Part shown: positions 1 through 9,703 of the stretch, one piece after another
How positions within the stretch are numbered: the first letter of the stretch is position 1
Layout of the letters: each line of letters starts with the position of its first letter
Assembly (NCBI GenBank): GCA_003254885.1
Contig: QANT01000959.1
Coordinates: 1 to 21,269, forward strand
Length of the DNA: 21,269 nt
Reading direction: 5' to 3'
Origin: Purshia tridentata
Lineage: Eukaryota > Streptophyta > Magnoliopsida > Rosales > Rosaceae
Program-made: the position numbers and the translations under genes
The notes under the pieces: model-generated
Told to the model about the DNA's origin: nothing
Databases searched by the model: none
Seen by the model: only the letters and a program-made list of their open reading frames with translations

Positions 1-1121
1 GGGTAACTGCTGGGTGAGAGGTTTCTTTATCGAAATAGTTTACAAAATAATTCTTGGTTGATATAAATTTCAGTTCTTATTTAATATTTTGGGAACTGAC
101 CAGTTTTATCAATTTATCAGAATTTTTAAAACGGATTTCAGATGCGGACTTTTAAAACAGAGTTTTCAGTGGATTTTTATGAAAGTTATTTTAAACTGGA
201 GGATTTCAAGGAAAATTTGCGAAGTTTTAAGGAACTCGAAAGTAAAAGTTTGTAATTGCTTATTTTGGTTTATGTCCACTCACTGAGTTATCTCATTAGA
301 TTTATTTTTTGTGTTATTTTAAATTTTCCCCTAGTTGTAGCGATGAAGCGGTCGGGCCAAAGACGTCGAGGAAATTTAGCGAGCATAGTGGTTTTTTGTA
401 AGCACTTAGTTATTTTTCGTAAACCTTATTTTTCTTAGTGAAATTTTGTAGCCAACCTTAATAACTCTTGAATACTTAATCAGTTGGATTGAATTTGTTG
501 GGTCAGAGACCCCTTTTGGTTGTGGTAGAGGAGCTGTGAATGCTTAGAAGTGTATTTGCAGGTCTCGTGGAGAAAAGGGTTAGTCCAATTTCAGGGGAGG
601 TTCTGCCGAATTTTCGGTAGAATTTTCCTTGATATTGGATTCCCGCAGGATCACTCCGAGTTCCAGGGTGGAATTCGGGGAGGGTCCTGTCACTTGTTTT
701 GATTTATGTCCACTCACTGAGTTATCTCATTAGATTTATCCTTTATAGTGGTTTTAATTTTCCCCCAGGTTGTTGCGGTGGAACGGTCGAGCCAAAGACG
801 TCGAGGCAGTCTAGCGAACCTTTGAAATTTTGTAGGAACCAATTATTATTGTAAATTTTATTTTCTTAGTAAATTTTGTAGCGCGGCTTTGATAACCTAA
901 TGAAAACTTAAGTAATTGGTTTTGAACTTTGGGTCGGAGACCCCTTTGGTTGTGGTAGAGGAGCTGTGGTGCTTATAAGTGTTTTTGCAGGTCTTCGTGA
1001 AGAAAGGGTTCGTCCAATTTCAGGGAAAGTTCTGCCAAAATTTCGGTAGGATTTTCCTTGATATTGGATGCCCGTAGGATCACTTCGAGTTCCAGTGTGG
1101 AATTCGGGGAGGGTCCTGACA
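1..1121 (+). mobile_element. 3' part of a Ty3/gypsy-type LTR (truncated at window start)
   Basis: This is non-coding DNA with an LTR character. Two related units end in the same way: GGAATTCGGGGAGGGTCCTG followed by TCA at about 692 and by ACA at 1119-1121. The CA-ending terminus and long GC-mixed non-coding body resemble plant gypsy (Tekay/Del-like) LTRs, but no internal domains are visible to prove the family. At 1121/1122 the sequence changes abruptly into minus-strand copia pol, so this looks like an LTR inserted into, or joined to, the copia element. The short open frames at 89-286 and 256-438 match no family I know and are probably chance. The assignment to gypsy is inference. Confidence 0.45.
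268..1121 (+). repeat. Tandem duplication, two ~430-bp units inside the LTR
   Basis: Copy 1 runs from about 268 to 692 and copy 2 from about 702 to 1121. TATGTCCACTCACTGAGTTA occurs at 271 and 705. The motif AGACGTCGAGG, the stretch GGTTGTGGTAGAGGAGCTGTG and the terminal GAATTCGGGGAGGGTCCTG recur in the same order at offsets of 429-434 bp. The copies differ by many substitutions and small indels, so the duplication is older than those at 8146-9005 and 9704-10206. Confidence 0.8.
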
Positions 1122-2290
1122 TATAGTAATAGACTCTTCTAAATAAGACTGTGGCTTGTGGATAAGATTATTTTTTTTATCTTGTCCAGTAATCTCCTCT
1201 ACTTTACTTATATTAATTTCATCATCATTTGGAATAGTTCGGGGAGTGACAAAGGTAATTTTGTCAAGCTCCACATTTTAGAAATTTCTATCATTCTTCT
1301 GAATTGTATCAACATTGACCTTTATAATTCTGCTCTTCTTTAACATATTGATTTTATTAAGGTAACGTTCATATTAATTACAAGTTTCTTCAATTTCGAA
1401 CATAAAAACTTATAATCTTTTACACCACTGTTAAAACAAAAAAAGATAGCCTTTTTGACTCTAGGTAAGGATCAAGTTTTGTTTTAGCAAAAAAATGGAC
1501 AAAAAAGTTTTCTTGTCTATATCTCAATGGATATGTTCCTTTGAATTGCAGATGAAAGAAAACAGCTGATGATATGAGCGCCATACTTAATTGACTCTGC
1601 CTAAATTGTTTTGTTTAAATCATATTGTGCCAACAAACATCTCACATTTTCAAGTAATGTTCGATTTAACCTTTTAGCAACTCCATATTGTTGTGAAGTT
1701 CCTTGAACAATAAACTGTCTAATTATAATATATTCTTCACAAACTTTAAAGGAACATAATAAGCATATTCTCTGCCATTGTCTAATTTCAAAATTTTCAT
1801 TTTCTTCCCAAGTTTGGTTTTCAACCATTTACTTCTAATGAAAAAAATATTCCACACCTCAATACCTCATCTTTATGCTTCCTAGAGTAAACTCACATTA
1901 TTCTAGAATATTCATCAGCAAAGGTTATAAATCAATGTTTGCATAGAAGCTCTTATTGTAGACCCACAAATATCATAATGCCCATATTCCAGAACACCTT
2001 TTGTCTGATATACAACAGTACCAAATTTGACTATCGTCTTTTACCCAAATTTATGTAGAATCCATTAATTAACTTCTAAAATATCTAAAAATTAAATTTT
2101 TTGTCAAATATGGAAAATACCAAATATTGAAAAATTTTGTTTAATTTTGCTATCTAATACTTTTCTATCACATACATAGACATAAATAAATAAAAATATT
2201 CCTTTAATTTCATGCCCAAAATACCATCACGATTGGGCACCAATGATTAGAGCAACCAAATTCTAAATTTACATGTTAGAATCAAAAGCA
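1122..2290 (-). pseudogene. Copia pol fragment: protease trace, integrase, IN-RT linker (broken)
   Basis: On the minus strand, 2215-2265 gives GCSNHWCP, the remnant of the aspartic protease active-site neighbourhood in copia pol (usually DSGxSxHM). From about 1930 to 1600 the integrase core follows across frameshifts: EYSR (first catalytic Asp region, D replaced or out of frame), KHKDEV, LDNGREY (second Asp), then GTSQQYGVAKRLNRTLLE. In the family this last motif reads QNGVAER and its Glu is the third catalytic residue; here it is Lys. The linker follows at about 1274-1122. Integration of cDNA into the genome would be its role. It is non-functional here. Confidence 0.8.
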
Positions 2291-2429
2291 ATAAAAACAA
2301 ACAGAGCAAAATCAAATTCATCATCTATCAGTAAATGCAATGTTAGCATTAGTGTCTATGTCCTTCTTCTTCTTCAACTTATGAAAACTTCTAACAAACA
2401 GAACATCAATTAGACCTCTTTAGGCTTGT

Positions 2430-3015
2430 TTATCTTTATGCATAACTTTATCCTTCATCAAGGCATTTAGACTTTTTCAAATTTTATCATGTCTTTTTCA
2501 TAGATTAAAGTAGTAACCAAATGATCATATAAATTCGACAATAAATTCAATAATAATAAGGCTTTATCTTTGTCCTTAATATTTTCGCTAAACTCAATAA
2601 ATCAGCAAGCAATTAAATGCATCAAATAAACGATACAGCTTCTTCAAAACTAAATAATTTTCAATTTTTTTGTCATCCAGTTGGCTTCCAACTTCTGCCA
2701 TAAGGTTTTAGTGGAAGTTCCTTCCATCACAAATTACTTATGCGGCTTAGCAAAACATAAAGGAATTGTAGAGCATATCAATCAATTTAATTTCTACCAT
2801 TCAGCTTCCATTATAGACTCAAATTTTTCTTCTAAGGTTATACTTAATTCTTGTTGAGCTAACATATCTTTAACCTCATGCTACCACATTCCAAAGTTTT
2901 TTATTCTATAAAATTTGTCTATTTAAAATTTTACATTTTTTACCGATGCTCTTGCCATCAATAAAGTCTGAGAATTTAGCAAAAAATTCGCACCGTTCCT
3001 CATCAGCCATCATTG
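2430..3015 (-). pseudogene. Copia gag fragment (UBN2/retrotran_gag type, broken)
   Basis: The minus strand starts with ATG ATG GCT GAT GAG at about 3014, giving MMADEERCEFFAKFSDFIDG, shortly after the primer-binding site. From about 2760 it reads TLWQKLEANWMTKKLK and later KDKALLLLNLL and IYEKDMIKFEKV, which are the typical helices of copia gag (LWxxLExxY and DxDxALxLLxSLP in the family). Several frames are needed to read it, with in-frame stops, so no capsid protein can be made. No zinc-knuckle CCHC box is readable in the remaining sequence. Confidence 0.75.
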
Positions 3016-3060
3016 TGAATCATATGTAGACTCAGCCATCATTGTGAATCATATGTAGAC
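3003..3060. repeat. Perfect 29-bp tandem duplication at the gag start
   Basis: The 29-bp unit at 3003-3031 is repeated exactly at 3032-3060. It contains the CAT that is the gag ATG on the minus strand and part of the leader just upstream. With no mismatch between copies, it is younger than the decay of the surrounding element and is probably a replication-slippage event. Confidence 0.95.
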
Positions 3061-3063
3061 CCA

Positions 3064-3078
3064 AGCTCTAGTACTAAT
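3064..3078 (-). other. Degenerate primer-binding site of copia no. 1
   Basis: On the minus strand the 15 bases directly after the LTR end read ATTAGTACTAGAGCT. The standard plant copia primer-binding site, complementary to initiator-methionine tRNA, is TGGTATCAGAGC. The differences are mainly transitions of the type caused by methyl-cytosine deamination. Its position next to the terminal CA of the LTR and about 50 bases before the gag ATG supports the assignment. Confidence 0.6.
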
Positions 3079-3380
3079 TGTTGTGCTTAAAGCACTAAAG
3101 CAAACCAAACATGATACAAGAATAGAGAAAAAAAAATAACCCATAATAAGCGATATAATGTGGTTCGGTAATGTGTTATACGTTTACGAAATAGTCTGAA
3201 CAAATTCACTAAAAATGGAGGTTAAAAAGTATAAGATTTACTTTTTGATTCTCTTTCACAATGCCTTATACAAGACTTCTATAAAATAACTTCTGTCACA
3301 AAATGGAATAGATTCACACTGGCAAAAAATATTGCAAACATTTTAAAGTCTAGTTGGTGACCATATAGCTAGTTGTCACA
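3079..3380 (-). mobile_element. 5' LTR of copia no. 1
   Basis: On the minus strand the LTR would start TGTGACAAC at 3380 and end GCACAACA at 3079, immediately before the primer-binding site. It contains the GTGGTTCGG motif (3164-3172 on the plus strand) often seen in plant copia LTRs. The 3079 end is well placed. The 3380 end is my best TG candidate and is uncertain because a second LTR adjoins it. Confidence 0.5.
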
Positions 3381-3399
3381 AATAAGAGATAAGGTTATT

Positions 3400-3860
3400 T
3401 TTTTTTAGAACACAAACCAATTTCACTTAAAAGGATAATAAATAGGGATCAAACAAATAACAAAAATAAGAACAAACAATCACACAAGACACAATCTTTA
3501 ACGTAGTTCACCTTAATTGGCTACGTCCAAGAGGTTAAACTATATTGAAGTAGAAAGATATAAGATCTACAAGAGTTCACTCATTCTTAATATCAAGTTC
3601 TGACTTTCTCAATACTAAGAAAGGCCCTCATTTTTCTCTTTATCTTTCTGCTACACTACTACTATCTAACACACAAAACAACACGCACATTTTACTTGTT
3701 GTTTTATTCCTAGGACAAAAGGAACAAAAGTCAAAAGGCCTCTCCAAGAAGTTGCAGCAAACCAAGCTTCTAAGGGAAGCTTTTCCAACCAATGATGTGG
3801 CACAAGAAAGCCATACACTTTCATTGAGAGAATACTCTTCACATCACGTGCAAGCCTAAA
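3400..3860 (-). mobile_element. 3' LTR of copia no. 2
   Basis: A polypurine tract lies on the minus strand at 3872-3861 (AAGTGGAAGATT), and the DNA after it begins TTTAGGCTTGCACGTGATG, like the start of many copia 3' LTRs. Within it, plus-strand 3490-3535 (ACACAATCTTTAACGTAGTTCACC and the following CTACGTCC) is the conserved copia LTR block, a diverged relative of the block at 3145-3190 in the neighbouring LTR. The lower boundary is not clear. Confidence 0.5.
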
Positions 3861-3872
3861 AATCTTCCACTT
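3861..3872 (-). other. Polypurine tract of copia no. 2
   Basis: On the minus strand this reads AAGTGGAAGATT, close to the AAGTGGGAGATT tract that primes plus-strand cDNA synthesis in plant copia elements. It lies after the RNase H domain and before the LTR, as expected. Confidence 0.6.
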
Positions 3873-3929
3873 AAAACTGATTTTGCTAATGATCCAAACC
3901 CCCTAGAAACCAACATCTCTGTAATTAAG

Positions 3930-4385
3930 CTTGCAAACCAACTAAAGTTGAACACTACTTCAGCTTGTCGATAGACATAGACTTAATAAATATATTAGCA
4001 GAATTTTGATTTCCTTGAATCTTATGCAATAACAATATACTATCTTCTAAAAGGGAACATATGAAATGATACCACAGATGTATGAACTTTGTCTTGGAAG
4101 GAAAAGTAGGGTTCTTCACCAAATAAATAGCACTTTAGCTATCTCTATAGCGAACATTCTCGTTTTGGTTTTATTCAATTCTTCCATTAAGTGTTTCAAC
4201 CAAATATCTTTTTGCAAACCTCAGTTACTAGTATATATTTTGACTATATGGTAGACAAGGCAACAACTTTTTACAATTTAGAAACTTATTGTTATATCCC
4301 ACAAGATATAGAGATACCCTATTATACTCCTTTTGTTATCAATATCTCCTCTCAAATCTACCTCAACATAGCCATGAAGATATAA
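3930..4385 (-). pseudogene. Copia RNase H domain, C-terminal part of pol (copia no. 2)
   Basis: Reading down the minus strand from 4380 gives GYVEVDLRGDIDNKRSIIGY, the start of copia RNase H (family GYxDADxAGDxDxRxSTxGY), then LQKDIWLKHLMEELN and, in another frame, HKIQGNQNSANIFIKSMS (family HVxTxxQxADIFTKxLP). Several frameshifts and stops make it dead. It begins abruptly at the edge of the repeat starting near 4375. The RT that should precede it is found 7 kb away at 11410-12257 on the same strand. Confidence 0.8.
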
Positions 4386-5860
4386 AGACATTATACTAAT
4401 TTTTTAAAGCAACTGCCCAAAGTAATACTTATGCCATACATTTCATGAGCATCAGATTTCAGATTTTTGTATGTTTTGACTAGTTACTGACTTGTCATAT
4501 AGTACATTTTTCTATTACGTGCACTACACATAGTAACTTGATCATTGAAGTGACCTCGCGTGTGAAATTTCTGTGTGGATTACTCTCTTAAATGTCACTG
4601 AGTATATATATGACTTTATGACATAAAATGATTAGGCTTTTCACTCTTTTACAATTATTTTTCAGCCCACATTATCTTTTCATTTATTTCATGAGTTTGT
4701 CTTTACTATTTATTATCTTCTACATTTCCATTTTTATAAAAATGAAAATTCTTTTTAAAATATCTCAACCTCTTTTCTTATCCACATCATAGGTTATATT
4801 TTTATGATACTCTTTAGTGTGCTGCCTATGAGGTTGGTAGCATAGAACCTATCAATTAATTACACGTGGAAAGTGCAGCTAGGATATGAGGTCTTGCTGC
4901 TTTTTGGTACAGGCTAAGGTTTCATTTTTTGTCTCTAATTTTTTTGGGTGAGTAGTTTTTGTACGGAATTGTTCATCAAGAACATATGGGTGCTTTTATT
5001 CTTCAAAGTTGAAAAATTATTTTCTTCTCTTGATTTAGTTTTTGCTAAAATCTAAATGAGTATGTGTATATGTTTCATATCAATTAAAATTTCATAGACA
5101 CATCATTCTAGATTTTAGGCTTGGGTTTATATTGTCTTTTTCAAATATTTTCTGTTTGAAGGAATTGATCTGTTTAACTAGAAAATTGCATATCATCACT
5201 TTACTTCATTGGTATCACTATAGGATTGTTGCAAATGGATACCACGAGTTGAAGAGCTTGAAAAAAAAGTTGTCATCATTTTGATTGACTCTATACTTGT
5301 CTTTTGAAGGTTGGACCAAGGGGTAATCTAGCTAACACTTAGTATAGGATTATGTGATTATAAGATTATGTACTATTGTTGTATTTGTATTGAACCTTCA
5401 ACATAGTGAATTGCTTGGTCAATGGATAAGACCCTCTAGGTTTTTAACTTTTGTGGTTTTTTTTAAGTGAACAACTTGTTTGTTCTTCTCTTTGTATTCT
5501 TAAATTTATCTTGCATATTTCTATTTGTTAAACACATTATCACACACTATTACTTCATGGCTCATATTTGATGATATTTCAAATGATTGACTGAATTAAT
5601 CTTGCATTACACACTTCACTTTAGTTTTGGCTAGCATTGAGATGTCTATTGTGATGGATTCTTTAATTGTCTAGGTTAACACTTCTCACATATGTGTTTG
5701 TAATACTTGTTGAAATGTTTCTTTGAGGTATTAATCTATCGTGCAGATTGTTGTGTGTTTAATTAATTTAAGTCAAATAGTTTTAAATTTGGGTCCAATT
5801 ACTGATCATGGTTTTACTAAGGTATTTTAAGCTGTTAAAGAATCTTATACCCTCACCTAG
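4375..5860 (+). repeat. LTR-like repeat, copy A (inverted relative of 8147-10400)
   Basis: This stretch has no coding content but aligns along its whole length with the reverse complement of 8147-10400. Shared anchors in order: TTTTGACTAGTT (about 4475), ATGATTAGGC (about 4628), AGCCCACATTAT (about 4664), CTATTTATTATCTTC, TTGAAGGAATTGATCTGTT, GAACCTTCAACATA (about 5393), TGGATAAGACCC (about 5422), GTGAACAACTTG and TCGTGCAGA (about 5741). The outer ~1 kb of copy B, with its LTR start, is missing here, so A is 5'-truncated. It lacks the internal duplications seen in B. Divergence is considerable (roughly a quarter of positions by eye). Confidence 0.75.
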
Positions 5861-7210
5861 TACAGTCCATGGCTTACATTAAACTTTCAATGACTGATGT
5901 CATGTCCTAAACTAAGGCCTGTAAGATTTGGGCACACTATAGCCGCCATATTGACCATATAGCCTTAGAATGAATTAGCAAGTCTTAATAACTTAACTCC
6001 ATAACCAAATAATCAATATTGAAGTTGAGTTTGATAAATGAATAGAATTAAAAAATAAAATGTATAGCGAAAAACATGTTTCAAAATATATTTAAAATAA
6101 GCCAACCCAGTAAGCTATGAAGTTTTACAAAAGTAATTCTAACATAACATGATGTCCGTAAAAATCATGTATAAAAAACAAGATCCAAAACTAAATACCA
6201 ATCGACTAATAAAAATATGTTCTGAATATTAATCAAAATATAAAGAGGATATATGATAAACGAATAGAAGACCTAGTAAAAACATCATGTTCAACATAAT
6301 GAAGAAAACTTAAAGATGCCCAACAAGATATACGAGTGCCTTGCCCAACAATTTAGTTAAGATTGTTAATCAAAGGATAATTTGCAAAACAATATTGTAA
6401 GAGGTATGCATCAAAGCTTTCCCTTGAGTGATCTTGGCTTCATTTGAAAATAATAAGTAAAATATATAATAGATATAACTAATGCTAAAAATAGTTTGAA
6501 AGGATTTACTAACAAACCAATATCAAAGTCAATCGTTGAAATCCACAAAATCTTTTATAATGAGCATACAACTTCTTAAAAAATTTATGAGACACCAAAA
6601 TATTATTACATGATGATCGATGACTAATGACCAACTACACTTACCCCAATAATACCTAATAATGTAGTGAGAGTATCATTTACTATAGTATTATCCCTTA
6701 AGCTAGCCTCCCTAAAAAGACAAATCGACTAACTTGTTTGTACGTACTTTTTTCAAAAGTTTAAAGGATTGAAATTCCAAATCAACATTTGTTGTGACGC
6801 TTTACTCTCATATCAATTATGAAAAACACAAAACCATGCAATATAACATGTAAAAACGATGCAGATTTCACATGCAACGATATTTATTATCATACATACA
6901 TGCACAAAATAATCCTAACTGTTAGGGTATGAGAATCCCCTACCTAGTGTCAAAGCTTAACGTATCTTTAAGTACTTCCACATCATCAATGTCCTTAAAT
7001 CTTTATCTGGAAAACCAGAAATTTAAATCTGATAGAATACCGACTTTAGTAAAAAAGTAAGTTCGACAAACTTTTGGTTATGTCTTCCCATAAACTTTCA
7101 AAAACTAGCCTACTAAGACTATGTCTCTCTATTTTCAAGACTTAGGGTTTCTACTTAACCTAATTTTATTTATAATCTAAAGGTTAACCAATTAAAGTCC
7201 AACAACATGA
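5861..7210 (+). other. AT-rich, gene-free DNA; possible decayed gypsy LTR
   Basis: No open frame or domain is readable on either strand. Near 5899 the text TGTCATGTCCTAAACT followed by TTGGGCACAC, and CAACCCAGTAAGCT at about 6104, resemble in order TGTCACACCCCG, CGGGCACGTGAC and AACCCGGTAAGCT of the solo LTR at 12263. This suggests a much older, deaminated relative. The match is short and weak, so this is inference only. Confidence 0.25.
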
Positions 7211-7224
7211 CCAGGTTAAAGCAT

Positions 7225-7330
7225 GGGAGACTGGGGGAGATCTGGCCCAGTGTCCAACGGCTCTATACTCATGCACTGATCTTGAAATCATGTGTTCGAC
7301 TACTTTAATATAGTGACATCAATCCATTAT
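7225..7330 (+). mobile_element. Possible tRNA-derived SINE relic
   Basis: TGGCCCAGTGTCCAACGGCT at 7242-7261 resembles a tRNA-type A box (TRGYNNARNNG). About 50 bases later, GTGTTCGACTAC at 7292-7303 resembles a B box (GGTTCGANNCC), preceded by CTGATCTTGAAATCAT, which looks like the anticodon-arm side of a tRNA. A-box/B-box spacing suits a pol III promoter. It is not a functional tRNA: I cannot fold a complete cloverleaf with an acceptor stem. No A-tail or flanking duplication was established. Confidence 0.4.
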
Positions 7331-7620
7331 TAGATTGATTAATTAACGAGTAAGTAAGTTTGACTAATCATGCAAACAAAATAAATAAATCTAACTTAAC
7401 TTTATTTGAATGTTTCTTAATAAATCTACTTCCTTTTAGTTATAGCAATTCTATAATCCAATTTGATTTACATAATTAATTGATTTTAATTAATCCAATT
7501 TAATCAACCAATTATGTAATTAATTCATACTTTAGACATGATTAATTAATTTAATAAATTCAATTTAACTAATTAATCATGGATAAGAACCTTAAAGAGA
7601 AAGTTGAGATTAAATACATA
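7331..7620. other. Very AT-rich spacer with TAATTAAT-type palindromes
   Basis: This stretch contains repeated AATTAATTAA, TTAATTGATT and CCAATTTGATT blocks and no coding potential on either strand. I see no feature to assign beyond the low complexity. Confidence 0.5.
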
Positions 7621-7715
7621 ATTGTGGAATGATAGAAAAGATAAACCACCGTTAATTGAACAACCCACATAGCAGCCCAAGCAGCCCATATAAGTTTACT
7701 TGTATAGTTAGGTTA

Positions 7716-7833
7716 TGTCAAGTTTCCTGTTGGTTCTAGGATTGTACTCGTCATGCCTCTTTTTATAGGCTCTCTTGTAACACATATTGATCAAGTTAAT
7801 AAAGAATATATTGGGAGGATTATAACTCTGACA
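7716..7833 (+). mobile_element. Short LTR (end certain, start tentative) of a copia or TRIM-like element
   Basis: The segment starts TGTCAAGTTT and ends CTCTGACA, a TGTCA/TGACA terminal inversion. It is followed directly by a primer-binding site. TTTTTATAGG at 7762-7771 could be a TATA box, and TCAATATGTGTT on the minus strand (AACACATATTGA on plus) followed by AATAAAGAATAT (7799-7810) looks like the R/polyadenylation part. At 118 bp it would be as short as TRIM LTRs. An earlier start (for example TGTGGAATG near 7624) would give a short Ale-like LTR of about 210 bp instead. No second LTR is visible. Confidence 0.45.
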
Positions 7834-7847
7834 TAGTATCAGAGCCA
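7834..7847 (+). other. Primer-binding site, initiator-Met tRNA type
   Basis: TAGTATCAGAGCCA immediately follows the terminal CA of the short LTR. It matches the plant retrotransposon primer-binding site TGGTATCAGAGCCA with one G-to-A change, which fixes the orientation of this element as plus. Confidence 0.7.
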
Positions 7848-8145
7848 CAATTCTAACAAGAAGGGAACGTACAAAAGAATTGTTAAAAGACAAAATTATA
7901 GTCTAATAAGTAATTAACCTTAAACTTGAACAACTGAACCAAACTCAAGAGTCTTACCCAAAGACTTTACCGAGGTGAGTCAAAAATTCGACGAAGTCTC
8001 CTCAAAGAAAAGACTTTTTTTTATTAGAAAAAATTAACCACCACTTTTATTGGTGATTAAAAGCCCTAACCAAAAATATTTTGGACTATGGGAAATTCTT
8101 CAAAAATTGGAGCTTGCTCCATTGGGTTCCTTTCACAAAAAAAAG
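7848..8145. other. Untranslated leader or decayed internal retroelement DNA
   Basis: This lies between the plus-strand primer-binding site and the tandem repeat. No domain can be read in any frame, and the A-rich runs at 8010-8035 and 8136-8152 are low complexity. It may be the leader of the plus-strand element, truncated by the repeat that follows. Confidence 0.35.
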
Positions 8146-9005
8146 AAAAAATAAAACTCCCTTAAGAATAAATTTTAGAGAGAGAAGGAGTTACCAAAGT
8201 TAGAGTGTGAAGTTTGATATAAAGTGCTTTAACACCCTAAAGCACCTTAGTAAAGCAACGATCACTGATCAGATCCAATTTCAAAATTATTTAACAAGAC
8301 TGAACCAATCAAACACACTTAAGCCTGCACGACAGATGCACAACTCAAGAAACACAATAAGCAAGCATTTCAAATATTCATATGAGGAGTGATAATCTAA
8401 GCACTCAAGGATTTGTCAAAGTAGGTATCCCAGTACTAGTCACAACTAAAGTGAGATGTGTGATGCTAAATTAGATTCAGTTCATCAGTTGGAATATTAT
8501 TAACCATAAGCCAAGGTGTGATACCATATACCAAGGAAATAAACACAAGTTATATAAAAGCCAAATAAACCCAGTAAAAAATAAAACTCCCTTAAGAATA
8601 AATTTTAGAGAGAGAAGGAGTTACCAAAGTTAGAGTGTGAAGTTTGGTATAAAGTGCTTTAACACCCTAAAGCACATTAGTAAAGCAACGATCACTGATC
8701 GGATCCAATTTCAAAATTATTTAACAAGACTGAACCAATCAAACACACTTAAGTCTGCACGACAGATGCACAACTCAAGAAACACAATAAGCGAGCATTT
8801 CAAATATTCATATGAGGAGTGATAACCTAAGCACTCAAGGATTTGTCAAAGTAGGTATCTCAGTACTAGTCACAACTAAAATGAGATGTGTGATGCTAAA
8901 TTAGATTCAGTTCATCAGTTGGAATATTATTAACCATAAGCCAAGGTGTGATACCATATACCAAAGTAATGAACACAAGTTATATAAAAGCCAAATAAAC
9001 CCAGC
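8146..9005. repeat. Tandem duplication, two 430-bp units, ~97% identical
   Basis: Copy 1 is 8146-8575 and copy 2 is 8576-9005. ATAAAACTCCCTTAAGAATA occurs at 8151 and 8581, and the end CCAAATAAACCCAG at 8561 and 8991, a constant offset of 430. By eye I count about 11 substitutions and no indel, mostly transitions. The paired open frames at 8207-8392 and 8637-8822 are this repeat read in one frame and are not genes. Confidence 0.95.
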
Positions 9006-9703
9006 AATCACAAGGAGAAAATACACAAGTTGTTCACCCATAAAAAACTCAAAGGGTTAAAAAACTGGGGGTCTTATCCACTGACGAGGCAATCCAATAT
9101 GTTGAGGTTCAATACAAAGTCTATATCAACACACAAGCTCATTTACCTACTCTAAAGCTAAGTAGCAGCTAGCATACCCACTTTATGTAACCATCAACCA
9201 ACAAGCTCAAAGTCAATTGCTTCGCTGGCAGCTCATCCTTTAGCTCATCAACTAGCATCACTCATTTGCAACTTGCATGAGGATTCCTGATATGAAAGTG
9301 ATATGCAATATTTTAGGTTAACAAGATCAACTCCTTCAACCAAACAAGATTTGAAGAATCCAATATAAACTCAAATCTAAAAACTAGAGTGATGTGGATA
9401 TGCTTTTAAAATAATCTGAAACCCATACACAAAACTCATTTAGTTTTTGGACAAAACAAAACAAGAGATGAACACAAGAAAATTTTCAAAAAAAACCTTT
9501 CAACTCTTGAAAAATAAAATACTCATTTGATCTCTCTAAACACGCAGCTCAAAAGCTACCCAAAAGCATTCCAAAAATAAGAGAGACAAAGAGAATGAAG
9601 GGCTACCCATACCCTATAGTAGCAGCCACACACGCACACCCACATCATTCCACATGACAGCAAATCATAGGTGCAAATCCTAACAAACTTTAACGACAGC
9701 ACA
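9006..9703 (-). other. Single-copy body of LTR copy B
   Basis: No genes. On the minus strand it aligns with plus 4850-5510, sharing TTGAAGGAGTTGATCTTGTT, CACATCACTCTAG and TGGATAAGACCC. The open frame at 9556-9822 on the minus strand is low-complexity LTR sequence without a recognisable domain. Confidence 0.6.

Larger units (their letters stand above)
1122..3380 (-). mobile_element. Degenerate Ty1/copia retrotransposon no. 1, 5' half (LTR-PBS-gag-PR-IN)
   Basis: Read on the minus strand from 3380 down to 1122, the order is LTR, primer-binding site, gag start, gag domain, protease trace, integrase, then the linker before reverse transcriptase. That is the Ty1/copia order, with integrase before RT. 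Every domain contains stops and frameshifts, so the copy is dead. The RT, RNase H and 3' LTR of this copy are absent: it is cut at about 1121 by the LTR-like DNA at the window start. Low GC and many apparent C-to-T changes suit an old methylated copy. Confidence 0.8.

Noticed and set aside
3079..3860. One shared LTR between copia no. 2 and copia no. 1
   Set aside because: The segment contains two diverged versions of the conserved copia LTR block (3145-3190 and 3490-3535), so two adjoining LTRs fit better, although the joint near 3380-3400 is not resolved.
8207..8822. Two near-identical 61-codon frames
   Set aside because: They are the two units of the 430-bp tandem repeat and correspond to LTR sequence in copy A, where the frame is not kept.
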